From Paraglomus occultum (taxonomy: Eukaryota; Glomeromycota; Glomeromycetes; Paraglomerales; Paraglomeraceae), in contig CAJVPJ010000070.1 of assembly GCA_910592205.1 (NCBI GenBank), forward strand, positions 1 through 49,238: a DNA stretch of 49,238 bases, read 5' to 3'. The position numbers and the translations under genes were made by a program. Below the pieces are notes generated by a model. That model was not told where the DNA came from, did not search any database, and saw nothing but the letters and a program-made list of their open reading frames with translations. This document shows, piece by piece, positions 8,595 to 21,062 of the stretch (position 1 is its first letter; each line of letters opens with the position of its first letter).

Positions 8595-9501
8595 ATGAAA
8601 AAAGTAATAGTTGCTCTGGATGGTTCAGACCATTCGATGTATGCACTCACATGGGCGATGGACAATATAATCGATGCTCGCTCAGATATTATCATGCTAT
8701 TGGCTGTGGGAATATTCAATCAAGAATCATCTCCCCTTGAATACTATGCTGCTACGCGTGAGTTGACAACAAAATGTTTTGGGGTTGAAGGATAATTAGT
8801 GATAATTTGTACCAATTAGCGATCAGAAAAGGTGTGTAGTGAACAAGTGATGGAGGACATGTGAATACAGTGGAGAAAGAAGGGCCATTGGAATGTCTGA
8901 TCGTTGAACTGATCACTGATGAACCAAACATATTAATCAATACTTCTTGCATGGTATAGGCAACATTTTGGATAATGGGCCGACGGAAGCCATACGAAAA
9001 AAGGTGAGGGAGAGTTGGGGAGAATAAATTGACAATTGAAACGTATTAGGAAGCAAAACTGTTAATATGCTATTGCATGTGTATCAGACAGAAGATAATG
9101 CAAACGAGATATTAAAGCGCGGGACGTCCATTATAAACGAACGCTATGCCCATGAGCAGAAGGTAAGAGTGCACATTGAGACAAGTAAACGATACGCTGT
9201 TGTCCATGGCATTTCCAACTTAATAGTTGAAAATTTGTGTCACTTCGTTTTGTAGTATTTAAACCTCGAATGCCATGTCCGACTCAACGATGATGCAGGA
9301 ACGACAATTACCGAATTCGCCAAGAAGACAGACGCTGATGTAATTGTCTTAGGTCATCGTGGTACTTCGACGTCCGATGGAGATGCTGTTGGAAGTGTTT
9401 CACAGTACTGCTTGCATTCGGCTGCATGTACTGTTGTCATCGTTAGGAAGGAGAGCAAAGTAAAAGAAAAGATGGAGGTGAAGCCAGAAGTCATATTATA
9501 A
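8595..9501 (+). CDS. Universal stress protein (UspA-fold) family
   Basis: Exon 1 (8595-8757) begins MKKVIVALDGSDHSMYALTW, the conserved first strand and helix of UspA-fold proteins. The last exon (9256-9501) contains FAKKTDADVIVLGHRG and then GSVSQYCLHSAACTVVIVRK, the G-x2-G-x(n)-G-S/T-V-S nucleotide-binding end in slightly altered form (GHRGTSTSDGDAVGSVS). Middle exons proposed are 8960-9003 (NILDNGPTEAIRKK) and about 9050-9162 (MLLHVYQTEDNANEIL). Clean donors are at 8758 (GTGAGT), 9004 (GTGAGG) and 9163 (GTAAGA). The second intron does not close in frame with any acceptor I can see, so the exon 2-3 junction is unresolved. It may involve a missed micro-exon, an atypical acceptor or a disabling change. 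These proteins bind ATP/AMP and act in stress tolerance, usually in the cytosol. Confidence 0.75.
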
Positions 9502-11778
9502 TGAGCGGGTGTTTAATGCGATACGGTTATATGTTCTATGAAACCGATCTGGGGATGACCTTTTTCTTTGTGACGTTATCCTCATTATGTACATATTTAA
9601 ATAATATGTAAACATCTCATTTCTATGTATTGTATATTATACTGTTATTATGTAAATAGACGAATTTTCCCGGGACGACTGTTCCAGTGATTGTGTGAAC
9701 TGACTTCGACTCAGTGTAATGGATTTCCTTGTGTGATCGAAAGAAGAGTGACCCATGCGGACAAAGATCTTTATTATATCATTATTGGCGCGACTTTTTT
9801 TATTGTCAGAGGGACAATATGTATATTCATTACTTATTAAAATTTTATGCCATCTGAAGGTACCTTTGGCGTGTATGTGATTTGGAAGTTTTAATTAGCT
9901 CTATTTGCGGCAATTCATAAGACTAGACCTTTTTCTGACCGTATTACAGATTATCAAATGTTTGCCACCTAAGTTTGGTATGTAAATCCCGATTATAATA
10001 TCAATAAAGTTAGACCCGGTATGATATATGTAATATGACATACAATAAATAGTATGTGAGATTTGGCGATGCGACTTGGAGAAACGTTTGTGTACTTGTG
10101 AAAACATAGTTTTGCGTAGCAGGAGATAATAGAGACAGTGCATATAGATAACAGTTTCAAATGTTATAGGACTCGCACATGAAAACAATCTCTTTCAAAA
10201 TAGTCGATTCATATGCCCTATTTTATTACGTAAAGTTTCAACATGACAGTTTATGAGAAATGGTATTCATAATGCTTGTACTTTACAACCGAGTTCTGGT
10301 AAATTCCTACTGATCTCAAGTAACAATTCTATTCCTACCTATTTGACAAGTGAATAATTCACGTTTTGTTTATTTAGTGGCTTAGTATTACTGGGTTGTT
10401 GATGATTTTTTTGCCTGGCAGTAATTACTAGCGGTTTAGTGAAAAATCGACGTTTTTTCTCTTTTCGATAGAGAATAATGGAGAAGAGATATGGATGTGT
10501 CTCAAAAAAGAGATAATCAACTGAGGATATGATTGACAAGTCAAGAGCCTTTTAAAAATAAGGACGTGATCATTGTAAATTTGGGTTATTGTTGGCTTAT
10601 TGTTTACAGATCAATGTACACAGTATTATTTTTTTCATAACGAACGTCACGAATTAACAAATCAAAGGGTCGTAATATTGTGCAATCGATGCAAACTACT
10701 TATAGATGGTAACTATAACTGAATGCCTTTGGCGATAACTATAGTTCAATGTCCGAAATAGGACTGTACAGTACATAAGATAACTGATTATCTAATGTCA
10801 TCGTGTGACGAATGTCTATAACAATGGCTCAATACTGTCAAGCACCTTCATTATGTTATTCTGAAGAACATTTTCTATTTGTATAAGGAAAATTACATTA
10901 CTTTTAATCTTAATTATTGGTCTTAAACCCTAATCTTCAGATATTAATTCTTAATTTTTAGATTTAATTAATTATTGCATAATAATTCTCACACATAGCG
11001 GCTAACAGTATTACTCTTTGAGTTATTATTAAATGTGGGGATTAAAGAATAAAATTTGATCAACCAATGAGAAGTCATGGAGCCATCGACATGACTTATA
11101 ATTTTGAATTTTGAGCCTCAACATCATCGACTTCTCAGAACATATAACACTAAATTGCGCCTCTGTCTATTCATAAAAATGCTCGCAAAAATTCCATCGT
11201 TCGAGTGTTTGAAAATGGTGTTAAAATCGTTGAGCAGATAATAATTTGTAATGTTCATACTAAATGAATACTATGATCGATAGTGAAATTTATCGTCTAG
11301 TGCGACGATTACTATTGTTAATTAGACTCATTTACTGTACTACGATTTTAAAGCATTTTTTTTCTTACAAAAATGGGTATAAGGAGTTTATTATTAACCC
11401 GTCAAAGTTTTATAATTAACACACTCTTCGACTAAGGATTATTATCAGTTGTTGTTCTAATAATAGTTCAAATCTTGTGCGTCGTTGTTGCGAAACGGAG
11501 TATTGCCGACGGGCTAGCTTACATAACATCTATCCGTAATTAAGTGGGTGCAGATTATTAGACCAGATAGGAAAAAAAATAGTTAATTATTGGTGTAATC
11601 TTTAATTAGATATTAGCACAACATTCGAGTGAGAATCGAACCTTGGCAATGGGAGCCGCATGCAAATTTTAGCTACGCGTGAACGAGATTATCTGAAATA
11701 ATGATTGACACACTTACACAACCCCTACTACTACCTCGGAAATAACCTTGGTGCCTACCGAAATTCCAGGGCCAAAGT
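9502..11778. other. Intergenic region without a supported gene
   Basis: AT-rich sequence. The ORFs at 9901-10188 and 10339-10539 (minus) have no homology signal that I can see. A B-box-like GGTTCGATTCTC on the minus strand near 11631-11642 suggests a decayed tRNA-derived sequence, but its T-stem does not pair. Confidence 0.45.
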
Positions 11779-12772
11779 GTGGGCACAGAATCCGATTCAG
11801 AACCTGAATTCCCAAGCTGCATCATACTAATGGCAGCAAACTCTTTCCAGAACCCTCAACCACAACAATGTCATGGCAATATTAATATGGATCAATATTT
11901 AGAATCAATGGGACAAGGATTAGATCCAGTGGAACAAAATGAGTTAGATCAACTTACTAACTATAATGAATGGTCCAGTTTCCCTCGAAAAGAGGATTCT
12001 GCCCACGGATTTTAACGCAGCCTTAGGAGTGAAAACTAATGCGTTTCAATATTTAACTCAAAAGTGAATCAATTATTCACAAAATATTGATTTAAAATCA
12101 AGACTGATAAAATTAAAAATCTGGTCAACAAAGTTAATATTAATAAACCAGGAACTAAAATTAAAACTCCTGACCTGGTTAAATACTGTAAAAATGCACT
12201 GGCTAAGAAACCTGAAATATAGATGATATTTATGATTTTTCAGAAGCCAATGCCAACAATCATGATTGATTAGACTGATTCTTTACCTAGGATCCAGAAG
12301 TAGTAGTGGGAACCATTGCTTTACAAGAATTAAAAGTTGATGGTGATCTCAAAGAAAGAATCTTATACTTAGCTGAGATAAAAAATTATAAAAAGGATTA
12401 ATTAAGTTAGATCTTTCAGTTTATGGAGATGGAAATGATTTTACTGAAGACGGAATCATTAAATACTATAGGGAAAAGTTAGGCGGACAAAATTATGCTA
12501 AGAAGAAGTATGAAAAGCCCTTTAAGATCAGCAACAAGAAATGTTCTGAACTTGAAGTAATCCTTAGCTATCTTATCTGGAATTAGTTTACTGGGCTTAG
12601 CCAGAGGACTAATTTGTATTTGCGCCTTTCTGCAGAGGAAGAAGTTGCAGCATGATGAAATCAACCTGCTGAAGCTGATGGGAATGAATTTGATGGTGAA
12701 GAGAATGAGCGATAGATAAAGTTGCTGAAAACACAAAAAGGTGCTGCAATTCTTGGGTTCCATAGTAATAGT
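11779..12772 (+). pseudogene. Decayed multi-copy gene, plus strand, leading into the shared 3' module
   Basis: Consecutive coding-like blocks on the plus strand are interrupted by at least five stops or frameshifts. They are NINMDQYLESMGQGLDP with NELDQLTNYNEW (11880-12000), KPGTKIKTPDLVKYCKNALA (about 12150-12210), VVVGTIALQELKVDGDL and KERILYLAEIKNYKK (12300-12400), SVYGDGNDFTEDGIIKYY and REKLGGQNYAKKKYEKPFK (12418-12530), then SELEVILSYLIW. Composition and codon use look protein-coding, but I recognise no family. The reading runs straight into the repeat module at 12740-13097, suggesting a mobile or amplified gene whose 3' end is that module. Confidence 0.45.
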
Positions 12773-13097
12773 AATAAGTAATAGTGAATTTAATGTTAAT
12801 TAGTTTCATATTATATTTTTTATTATTATATAGTAATAGTAATAGAAATAATCTTATATTAATATATATTAATCCTGTTATTATTATGGTTTATATTCTA
12901 ATTCATCACATTCTGGTATTAGTATGATAGAGTAAAAATTAAAATTAACAAGTTTATAATAATAAGTTATGAATGAGCACCATTATTACTTTTCAAAACA
13001 TCATCAGTCATACTGGTCAATTTTACAACCACATCACAATCAGTCTCTCATTTATAGAATGTTCACTTTGTCTGGTCTTGTTGCAGCATGCCCCAAA
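12740..13097 (+). repeat. Shared 3' module, copy A
   Basis: Sense orientation is defined by the decayed gene to its left. It carries landmarks ATTCTTGGGTTCCAT (12752), GAATGAGCACCATTATTACT (12971), TTTTACAACCACATCACAAT (13021), TTATAGAATGTTCACTTTGT (13051) and GTTGCAGCATGCCCC (13080). The same ordered landmarks occur in reverse orientation at 18484-18770 and 45150-46010. The start of the module also occurs at 29130-29185. Confidence 0.8.
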
Positions 13098-13896
13098 TAT
13101 GGAGAGGTTCTTGTGAAGTGATGCATAGAAAAAAGTGTCTAGATGTATTTGAACTTTTTCAATTTTGTAGGATCTTTATTGACGACTACAGAAATCTGCT
13201 AAAACTGTTTTTAGACAGCTAGTACATAAGAAGTATTTGAACTTTTTCAATTAATGGTTACACCATTGCTGCTTTTGTTCATCAGCTGTTTATTCTGCAA
13301 ACCACCTCCAAAAAGTTTAATTAATGTGAGCGATAATTATGTGTAAAGCAAATCATTTACATACATACTTGAGTATATTAATACAGTACTAGTCAATTAA
13401 CAGATTTATTAAAATTCCCTTGTAAGAAAAAACTCGTAATTTGGAATATCTCAAAGCGTCGCTTATCCTTTGATTCTGGTTGCTGCGTAAAACATCTTAT
13501 TATTATTGATTTCTTTTATAGTATACTAATACGCGCGCGTAGAATTACGATTAGCATTAATTGTGAGCGTAATATGCTCACACGCTCAATGGATGACTTG
13601 AAATTTTGTTACTGTCAGACTCAATTATATAATGCTTCGTAGCAGAATCTACAAACCTAGTCACGTTTCAAAATTTATCATAGTACATTGCCGTATCAAT
13701 TAACTTAATCAACGGAACGTCACATGTTCATTTTGAATCCATTTACTTCTTATTTTGCCCTGTGACAAATCACCAATATTTAATATTAAACACATTCTCC
13801 TTTCTATTTCCTCGTCTGTTCAGAACAATTCACCGACTTTCTCAAATACTTCATTATTTCCTTCGGACGCTGTCGTTGCGTACACTCAGATTCCCA
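13098..13896. other. Intergenic region upstream of the LisH gene
   Basis: No gene found. A 20-bp direct repeat (GTATTTGAACTTTTTCAATT) occurs at 13145-13164 and 13233-13252, 88 bp apart. Frames open at 13755-13936 lack an upstream ATG and are probably 5' leader of the next gene. Confidence 0.4.
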
Positions 13897-16800
13897 ATGC
13901 AATATCTTCCACTTCCAATAAATCTAGATCTACTCGGTATGTGCGCGTATCGCGTATTATACTCTATTCATTGCTTGGTATTCACGCACAAAACACTTGG
14001 TAGATCAACTTGTATATGAATATCTAAGACACGAGGGAATTATTAACGAAGAAACCGTTATAAACGAGTGGAATAAAACTTATAATAAATGTACACATAA
14101 TGTAGAAAAACTCTGCAAAATCAATGTGAGTTAATGGCACCTGAAAATTGGGGAATGGGTTTTGAAAGTAGCAAAAGGTCTAATGCTTATAAGTTATTAG
14201 TACATTATATAATGTGACTTACATGCGCATTATATATTCGATATAGGAAATAAGACAACTCATCAATAAAGGCGAGATTCAGGCTGCATTCGAATGTATA
14301 AATCAAGTATATCCCGAATTACTATTGAAGCCAAGATTAACGTTCCGACTATATAAACAACAGGTAGAGTAGCAAGCGTGATTTTAGTTGACAGTGCAAT
14401 TAGTGCCTTGTAGAGGGAAAAGTACATATAGATTTAAAGGAAATATCGACCATTCTATCTCAATCGGCTCAATTTACCCACTATCCCCATTAACTAAAAT
14501 GTTGTCGACATTCCTAGTTCATTGAATTATCCCGTGATAAGCAAATCACAAATGCAACAGCATTAGAATATCTGCAAAGACATCTCGCTCCCTGTGCACT
14601 GTCTTCGGATCCCCACGCATTCACCGAATTTCAACAGACGTTATTGTCACTAGTGCTCGGGAATAACACGACCGATCTTGAAATGAACAATAATACCAGC
14701 AATAATGATTTCGATTCGATTCTATCCAAAGACAATTCTGATTCTTCGGTCAAATTACCACAAAAGAGTACCAATAAGTTAAGCGACGATTGGTCAATAC
14801 GAAAAAGAGAGGAACTGGCTGACGATATATATAGTGTTTTATTGAGAAGTATGGGAATTAGAGAGTCTATACTGGCACTTGGGATACGGTATGTTTACGA
14901 AAAGAGAACACAAGAATCTAAGAGTATGAATAGGATAGCCAGAGTTGGATACATACCTTCCAACACAATTTTGATACGATCTGTATGTATGTTCTTTTTA
15001 GCACACCAGCAATCCTAACTTAATACCTCCCCAATCTTCATTACACACTTACCCCTTTTCCCTAAAAAAAAAAGCTACTTGATAATTATTCATAATACGT
15101 ATCACGCGCTCCGAGGAGAGGAAGCATCACTTCCTGAAGCTGCGCAGCTTCTACTCCCAGAACGCGACGATGAAGACGAAAACGTATCTCAGATGGACGG
15201 TATTTATGAAGAGCTGGATACAAATGATATGGAGTAAGTATGGAAACTGTGCAAAGATAAGAAAGATTTGTTAAAGGATAACATGATAGAATGGGTGCAG
15301 GAGAGAAAAAGACATCAGTCAATTTTGTTCATGCATACTGATCTCGAGTTTTTTTGCTTGCTTGATAAATTACACAGAATTGACCAAGAAGCCGTTATGC
15401 TTTTAGCTCAGGTTGGGATGATTGCACGCGACTACTTATGTCATTCTAAAACATGACATGTTATTTGCTCATTTCTCACATTTCTTTTGATTTTTTCTTT
15501 ACCAGACTGTCGGCATATCTCGCCTACAAGCCCGAACGTCCATAAAGCGGGCGCACGGTTCTTCCTCGGAAGCATTATTTAACGAACTTTCCCGGATGCG
15601 CATTTCCCGCTCACTTCTTAATGAACTCTGCCTCAATTATTACGGTCAACGCATCGCGTTTCCATTTTCCTCCCAACCTCTCCCGTCGTACTCACTTCAT
15701 TCTAATTCGTCTTCCTCTATGCTCACACCAAGCGCAATCTCGTTAAATACATACCAACCTCAATCAGGCGATGATTCAATTGAAAGAGTCGGAATTTACG
15801 TTCAAGAAATTGTCATGAAAGGGGAAGGAAACGTCGCAAAAAGAGTTCTGGAGCATTTGAGCACAAGTGGTGTGACGTCGGTTTACGATAAATTATGCGA
15901 GTGGAATAGAGATTACGAAGGTGGAAAGTGTAAAAATGCGAATTTGAGAGAGCGTAAGATTGGGGGAAAGCAAAAGAACTGGAGTAAGGACAATGATAAG
16001 TATATAGGAAAAGACCCGATCAAGGATAATAACCACGTAGGAAGGAATGGTAATTTTGAGGACAAAAGTGAAAACGAAACGATAGATGATGCGTGCGCTA
16101 CATTCCCGTACGAAGATTTGGAAAAAACTCCCGTCTCTCCACGCTTGTGGTTTGCTTGGAAGCAATGCGAGTTTTTGGAACATTTACGCGTAAATGAATG
16201 GGATCAGGCTATGAGAATACTGAGAGAGGAAATGAGTAAGTAAATGTAACATGAATGCGAGGGAAACTTTTTGTGATAGTCGATTTGCACGAAAATTCTG
16301 TTTCATATCCAAGACATTAAATGTGCTTTTGTCTCGCTTCTTCCAATACCTAATCACCCGCCTGTTTCCTCTCGCCCAGGTCCACTGACTATAACATACC
16401 CTGATCTCTTAGACTCGCTCAAAGATTGTACTCTACTCATTGTGTACCGTAACTCGACTAAAACGCCGGTTTCTTTTTTGCGCACCTTGTTTAGTCGCGA
16501 GAGAAGTAACAATTGCGTAATTGCGGAAGAGAAGAGTATTAGAAATGATGAGAGAGAAGAGAGAGAGATGGTGGATGTAAGAGAAGTTATTGACGGAATT
16601 TATGAGACCGTAAGTCAGTTATATCATCAGTTATATCATCAGTTATATCAGATAAAACCGTGGTTATGTGATACATTATTAGTTTTCTAATAGTATTACA
16701 TATGGTTTTTTTCACTACGCCCAACAATGTCTACCGATTTTCCTGCAACATCTCTCTTCTAGTTCAATCCCCATATCCTCATTCGCCCTCTATTAACATC

Positions 16801-17592
16801 TCTGGCCAGTAGTTCGTATTCTCCCTCCGCTACCAGTTCCAAAGATGCCACTTCCCAACCTTCCCTTCCATCGCCCATAGTACCGTCCCTTGTGGTTCTC
16901 TTTTCCCATTTGCTTGATATTCATTCTAAATGGTTCGAATATCAACAAAGCGAAGATATATTCCAAAGTCTCTTTTACTTGGATGAGTTGAAGAAGTTAG
17001 AATATTTCCGGGTACCTTTACGACTACGGAATAACGAAAGCACGAGTAATATGGATGAAGGGATTGTTGAGGATAATGAGGATGACGTAATGATGCTAGA
17101 GGATGAATTCGGCGAAGAGGAATTGCGAATGGCTGAAGCAAGTGAGTTTTATTATACTTTAGGAAGATTGTTGTGAAGATAGTTTGGAAGGAGACAGTTG
17201 ATACCCCTACTGGCAAGCTGTATACGATTGCATGCTTGCGTAAATAGACGACAATTAGAAGGAGAGAAACCTCTTGATCGTAACATTATGATCATGATTT
17301 CTATTGTATTAAATTGAATAATTTCTTAAATCATGTTTGTGCTTTGCTTACATATTGCTGATATTATTCAAATTTAGATGCAGTCAGGTTTAATATTGCC
17401 GACAATGTAATCACACATATCCAGGAAGTAATGGCATGGTCTAGAGTACAAGGTACTTTACTAAATGCTCGAAACTGGACAACTGATCCAAGTTTTGCAT
17501 CATTACTTACTGTCCAATTATTATTTTCAGCAATCAACATGCTCATCGAACATGGAGGCAATCCAGAAACCCTCTTAAATGCAATATTCTGA
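13897..17592 (+). CDS. LisH-CTLH-CRA domain protein (GID/CTLH ubiquitin ligase complex type)
   Basis: Ten exons join in frame: 13897-13936, 14004-14125, 14247-14363, 14518-14888, 15075-15233, about 15306-15411, 15506-16235, 16380-16609, 16763-17141 and 17378-17592 (about 822 aa). The LisH motif (residues about 11-30) contains DQLVYEYLRHEG. CTLH (55-100) contains IRQLINKGEIQAAFECI, then FRLYKQQFIEL. A CRA-like helical region follows (to about 215). After a low-complexity insert, a second CTLH-like block reads CEFLEHLRVNEWDQAMRILR (end of exon 7), then EEMSPLTITYPDLL. The C-terminus has LLFSAINMLIEHGGNP. Proteins of this class (Gid8, RanBP9, Gid7 types) scaffold the GID/CTLH E3 ligase. A length near 820 aa and two CTLH-like blocks are unlike Gid8 and closer to larger members. 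The ATG was chosen because it gives the phase required by the LisH exon. The 15234-15305 intron uses a weak acceptor; without it, an in-frame TAA at 15235 ends the frame. An AATAAA lies at 17757. Confidence 0.8.
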
Positions 17593-18483
17593 TGATAATA
17601 CGTGAGACTCGGTCCTCACATTACATTTCATGCCAATATAGACTTTCACTTGTAAATATTTGCTATGTTAAATAATATTACTATTACTGCATTTATGAAT
17701 AGGTCTCAATTTTGATGCCCACGTTTGAATTCTGCTATTTTAATTTTGACTGCTAAAATAAATTCCACGCGTTGAAATATGGGTTTTAGGGGTGTTGTGA
17801 TTTTAAATAATCCTCTTATTAACACGATCCTTTAAGACGTCGGGGATAAAGTCTATTATTATTCCACCTACTATTTTAAACTGAGCCATGAAAACGTGTA
17901 TTAATAGCTCAATTGAAAATTAGTATGCTGTACTTTAATATAATTTTAATCGATAATTAATACATACTGTTTGCAAGTTCTATCTATATATATAGAACCA
18001 TAGAGTATTTAATAAACCAGAACATCATTAAGCCTTGCTGTTGTCAGATCGGATATACTACTCTTGCAACATGGTATTGATTAGTTGGCTACTGAGTGTA
18101 TTCGTATTACTGAGGAATATGAATTAGATCCTGCAAATTCATTCTAGGAAGTGCGGACAATACGATTGTCAACGGATACAGTAACGCGCAAAAGTATCCT
18201 ATCGCTTCTAATTAGAATTCAGGATAATTAAAATTCCCCTGCATATTAATATAGTGTCATAAAAATTCCAAAATTTATATCTCGATCTCTTTCCAACCGA
18301 ATTCTGTAATCTTTCTTTTAATATACTATCAGCATGCAACTGTTACTAAGAATTGCAAAAATTATGTGACAGGATGACAATTGATGATATCATACGCGTT
18401 TATTGCCAAAGCAGTTTCCTCCTAATTTTGACTGATATACGCAAAATCCAGCAACAAAAAATTATGCAATCAATTGGAGATAT
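17593..18483. other. Intergenic region
   Basis: Holds the 3' UTR of the LisH gene (AATAAA 17757-17762). Beyond it the sequence is AT-rich with no gene found. Confidence 0.5.
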
Positions 18484-18900
18484 TAATATATGGGGCATAC
18501 TGCAGCAAAGTGAACATTTGATTATGTGACATAAATGAGAGGCTAATTATGATGTGGCTGTAAAATTGACCAGTGTGACTGATGACATTTTGAAAAGTAA
18601 TAATGGTGCTCATTCATAACTTATGACTTGTTGATTTAATTTTTACTTTATCGTACCAGAATGTGATGAATATAAACCAGAACATGAGTAATATAGGATT
18701 ATCTCTATATAAAAAATATTTATATGAAACTAATTTACATTAAATCCACTATGAAACCCAAGAATTATTATAGCACTACTAGAAGCATCTTAAAGAAAGA
18801 ACAAGGTGAAAAAAATGCGCCTTATATTTTTAAAATCAACAACACCCAAACACACTAGGAATATCTAAGATAAAGAAAAAACTACTTATGAAATTTATCA
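18484..18900 (-). repeat. Shared 3' module, copy B, with remnant coding
   Basis: This is the reverse complement of the 12740-13097 module. ATGGGGCATACTGCAG (18490), AAAGTGAACATTTGAT (18508), ATGATGTGGCTGTAAAAT (18549), AGTAATAATGGTGCTCATTC (18597) and CATTAAATCCACTATGAAAC (18739) follow in order. Beyond it, 18760-18900 resembles copies C and D (TTTTTAAAATCAACAA at 18829). It differs there from copy A. Confidence 0.75.
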
Positions 18901-20918
18901 AGGAGAACGAAAAATAATAAACCATAAACGAACATTAATACCAACACAGAATGAACAAGAAAGAACGAAAACTTGAAGAAAGGTAAAGGCAAGAAGTTTG
19001 ATGTAAAAGGCCTCCGCTGATCGAATGAAAGATTGTTCCTTATAGTTTTGATAAAGACTGCTTAAGCACATCCGTTGAGCTCTGACACAATTACAATTAA
19101 AAACGTCAAACAACGCAAAAATATTTCAATTTTTTCGTAAGCATTTATTTCGCTTATTGCTGTATTGAATGCGCGCTCTTGAACGTAAAAGCACCAGAGT
19201 GATTGCATGGGAGAAAAATACTCGGACTCAAAAGCCATTGATGAGTATAACCTATTCTTTGGTCGCTCTGGTGCAAATTAAATTCATTATCTTCTTTACT
19301 ACTACTATTGTTAATAATATTGTCACTATCATCTATTTTTATTTATTCTTCGATAGCTTCTAGCGTTCTCTTCTTCGGATTTGTTTTTCGTTTGTAGAGA
19401 TTTTTCAGCGTGGAGGCTGCAATGCCTTTTCCTTCGCGTAGCTTGCGGAATATCTATTTCAGGATTATATTTATGATAATGAGTATGCATTACACCGTAT
19501 GAATTGTGGATGCAGAATACTATCAGAAAAGTTAAACGTGCCAGAGAAATTGGTATCAATTCGAGCTATAAATATCATATCTCAAAAATAGTTGGAATAT
19601 ATGTATAAACCCGATGGTCTCTGCGCTTCAGAATTAGCATTACATTATCGTTTATTATGGACGGTTCGAGAAGAAATGCGACAAGTTAACAGTGTATAAT
19701 CCGCATATCTATTTATTATATAACTTATTCATATACTGTACATCACCGGTTCGCATAGTAGCTTTCTGCGCAAAGTAAGAAAAGATGAGAAACAATGGAA
19801 AGAAATCATAAAACACCCCCAGACAGTTTAATTTACGCAAAACTCACAATCATGACATTCCGCGCTGCTTCAACATTCACTACTATGCTAGCAACCTCCT
19901 CGTCAATTGAACGTAGGATTCGAAGAAATAGGTCTGTAATCCGCTTGTTTGTTGATAAGCCATTGAGTGCAAGCAAACTTAAGAATTCATTGAAGAAATC
20001 GTTTCACGATATAATTTGACAAAGAGGAGAGTTATGAGCGAATTTATTCTTTAAAACTAAAAAGATGAAAGATAAATCGTCATATTAACTAGTGGATATG
20101 AAGTCTGCACAGATATGACAAAAAGAATATGTGCAGGGGAAGTACACTTCTATAAAGTTACATAAAATGCGTAATAAATAATCTATAAACAGTGTATAAC
20201 ACAGTATGGTGTACTTGATAGGGATGTCTGATGTTAGGCTTATGTGAATAATTACTTACAGTATATGTACATGACGGCTCGACAAATTCCTGATTGTTTC
20301 CTAGTTCTCCTGTGTATTCTCTTTTTACATAACCCATCAATGTAGATCGTATTAAGACCACTTGTCTTCATAACTAACAATAAATCCAAAGGAATTCCAG
20401 ACGAGATATTACTTTCCGATCCATCAATCATAACAAACGGATTTTACCTATTTCTTAAGAGCGTGTTCAACATTCAAAGCAAACATGCGAGCCTCAGGAG
20501 TACTGTCACATAATCACATAGAATCGATTACACAATAAATCATATTAAAAATTGATTGATTAAATAAACGGGAAGAAGGTAAGGGTGAACTGAGAGGTTA
20601 ATAAAAAGTAAGTTACAGATAGAAAATAATCTATACTGAGATCACGGCCGTATGAAATGGTAGAGACTAAATAAATATTATCTTTTTGATATAATGACAG
20701 ACATGGTTGCCACAATTCATGTTGTTCTTTATTGTTATTATGCTAGTTGCTATTTATGACGCGAACAGTGAGTTTAGGTAGTCTAAATTGATTTGCAATT
20801 ACGGAATTTTTGTTCCCTTCCCACATTCGCTATAATCTCGGGCAGCATATAAACAAGGTAGTGGCCAAATTTCCCGCAGACAGAAACGCGTATGGCATAC
20901 TAAAAAGAATATTCTATC
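18901..20918. other. Mostly decayed sequence
   Basis: No supported gene. Coding-like pieces on the plus strand at 19430-19700 (ILSEKLNVPEKLVSIRAI; PDGLCASELALHYRLL) are separated by stops and could be exons or remnants of a lost gene. ATG ORFs at 19169-19363 and 19795-20019 have no recognisable motifs. Confidence 0.35.
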
Positions 20919-21062
20919 CTATTGCATGTCAATGTTCGAAGATACACCACCAATCTGAGCTTTCAGGCTTGGGTAGCTTAGAGCACAAGCAACAGCCTGT
21001 TCAATCAACGTTTTATCAAATGCTTGGATAGTGATGAAGAAATTTAAGCTTGGTTTGTTCAT
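20919..21062 (-). CDS. Possible small gene or exon (47 codons)
   Basis: This is an ATG-started short ORF on the minus strand reading MNKPSLNFFITIQAFDKTLI, then EQAVACALSYPSLKAQIGGV, ending in SSNIDMQ. Residue composition is protein-like and amphipathic, unlike neighbouring random frames. It could be an isolated exon, a remnant, or a very small gene. No family is recognised. It lies downstream of SPT6 on the same strand. Confidence 0.25.
   Translation of the reverse strand: MNKPSLNFFITIQAFDKTLIEQAVACALSYPSLKAQIGGVSSNIDMQ

Noticed and set aside
11615-11700. tRNA gene on the minus strand (B-box-like GGTTCGATTCTC)
   Set aside because: The T-stem and acceptor arms do not pair, and the A-box is poor. 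At most it is a decayed tRNA-derived sequence.
19169-19363. Mating-type HMG or homeodomain gene
   Set aside because: Basic/helical pieces nearby suggested it, but no HMG or homeodomain signature residues could be placed.
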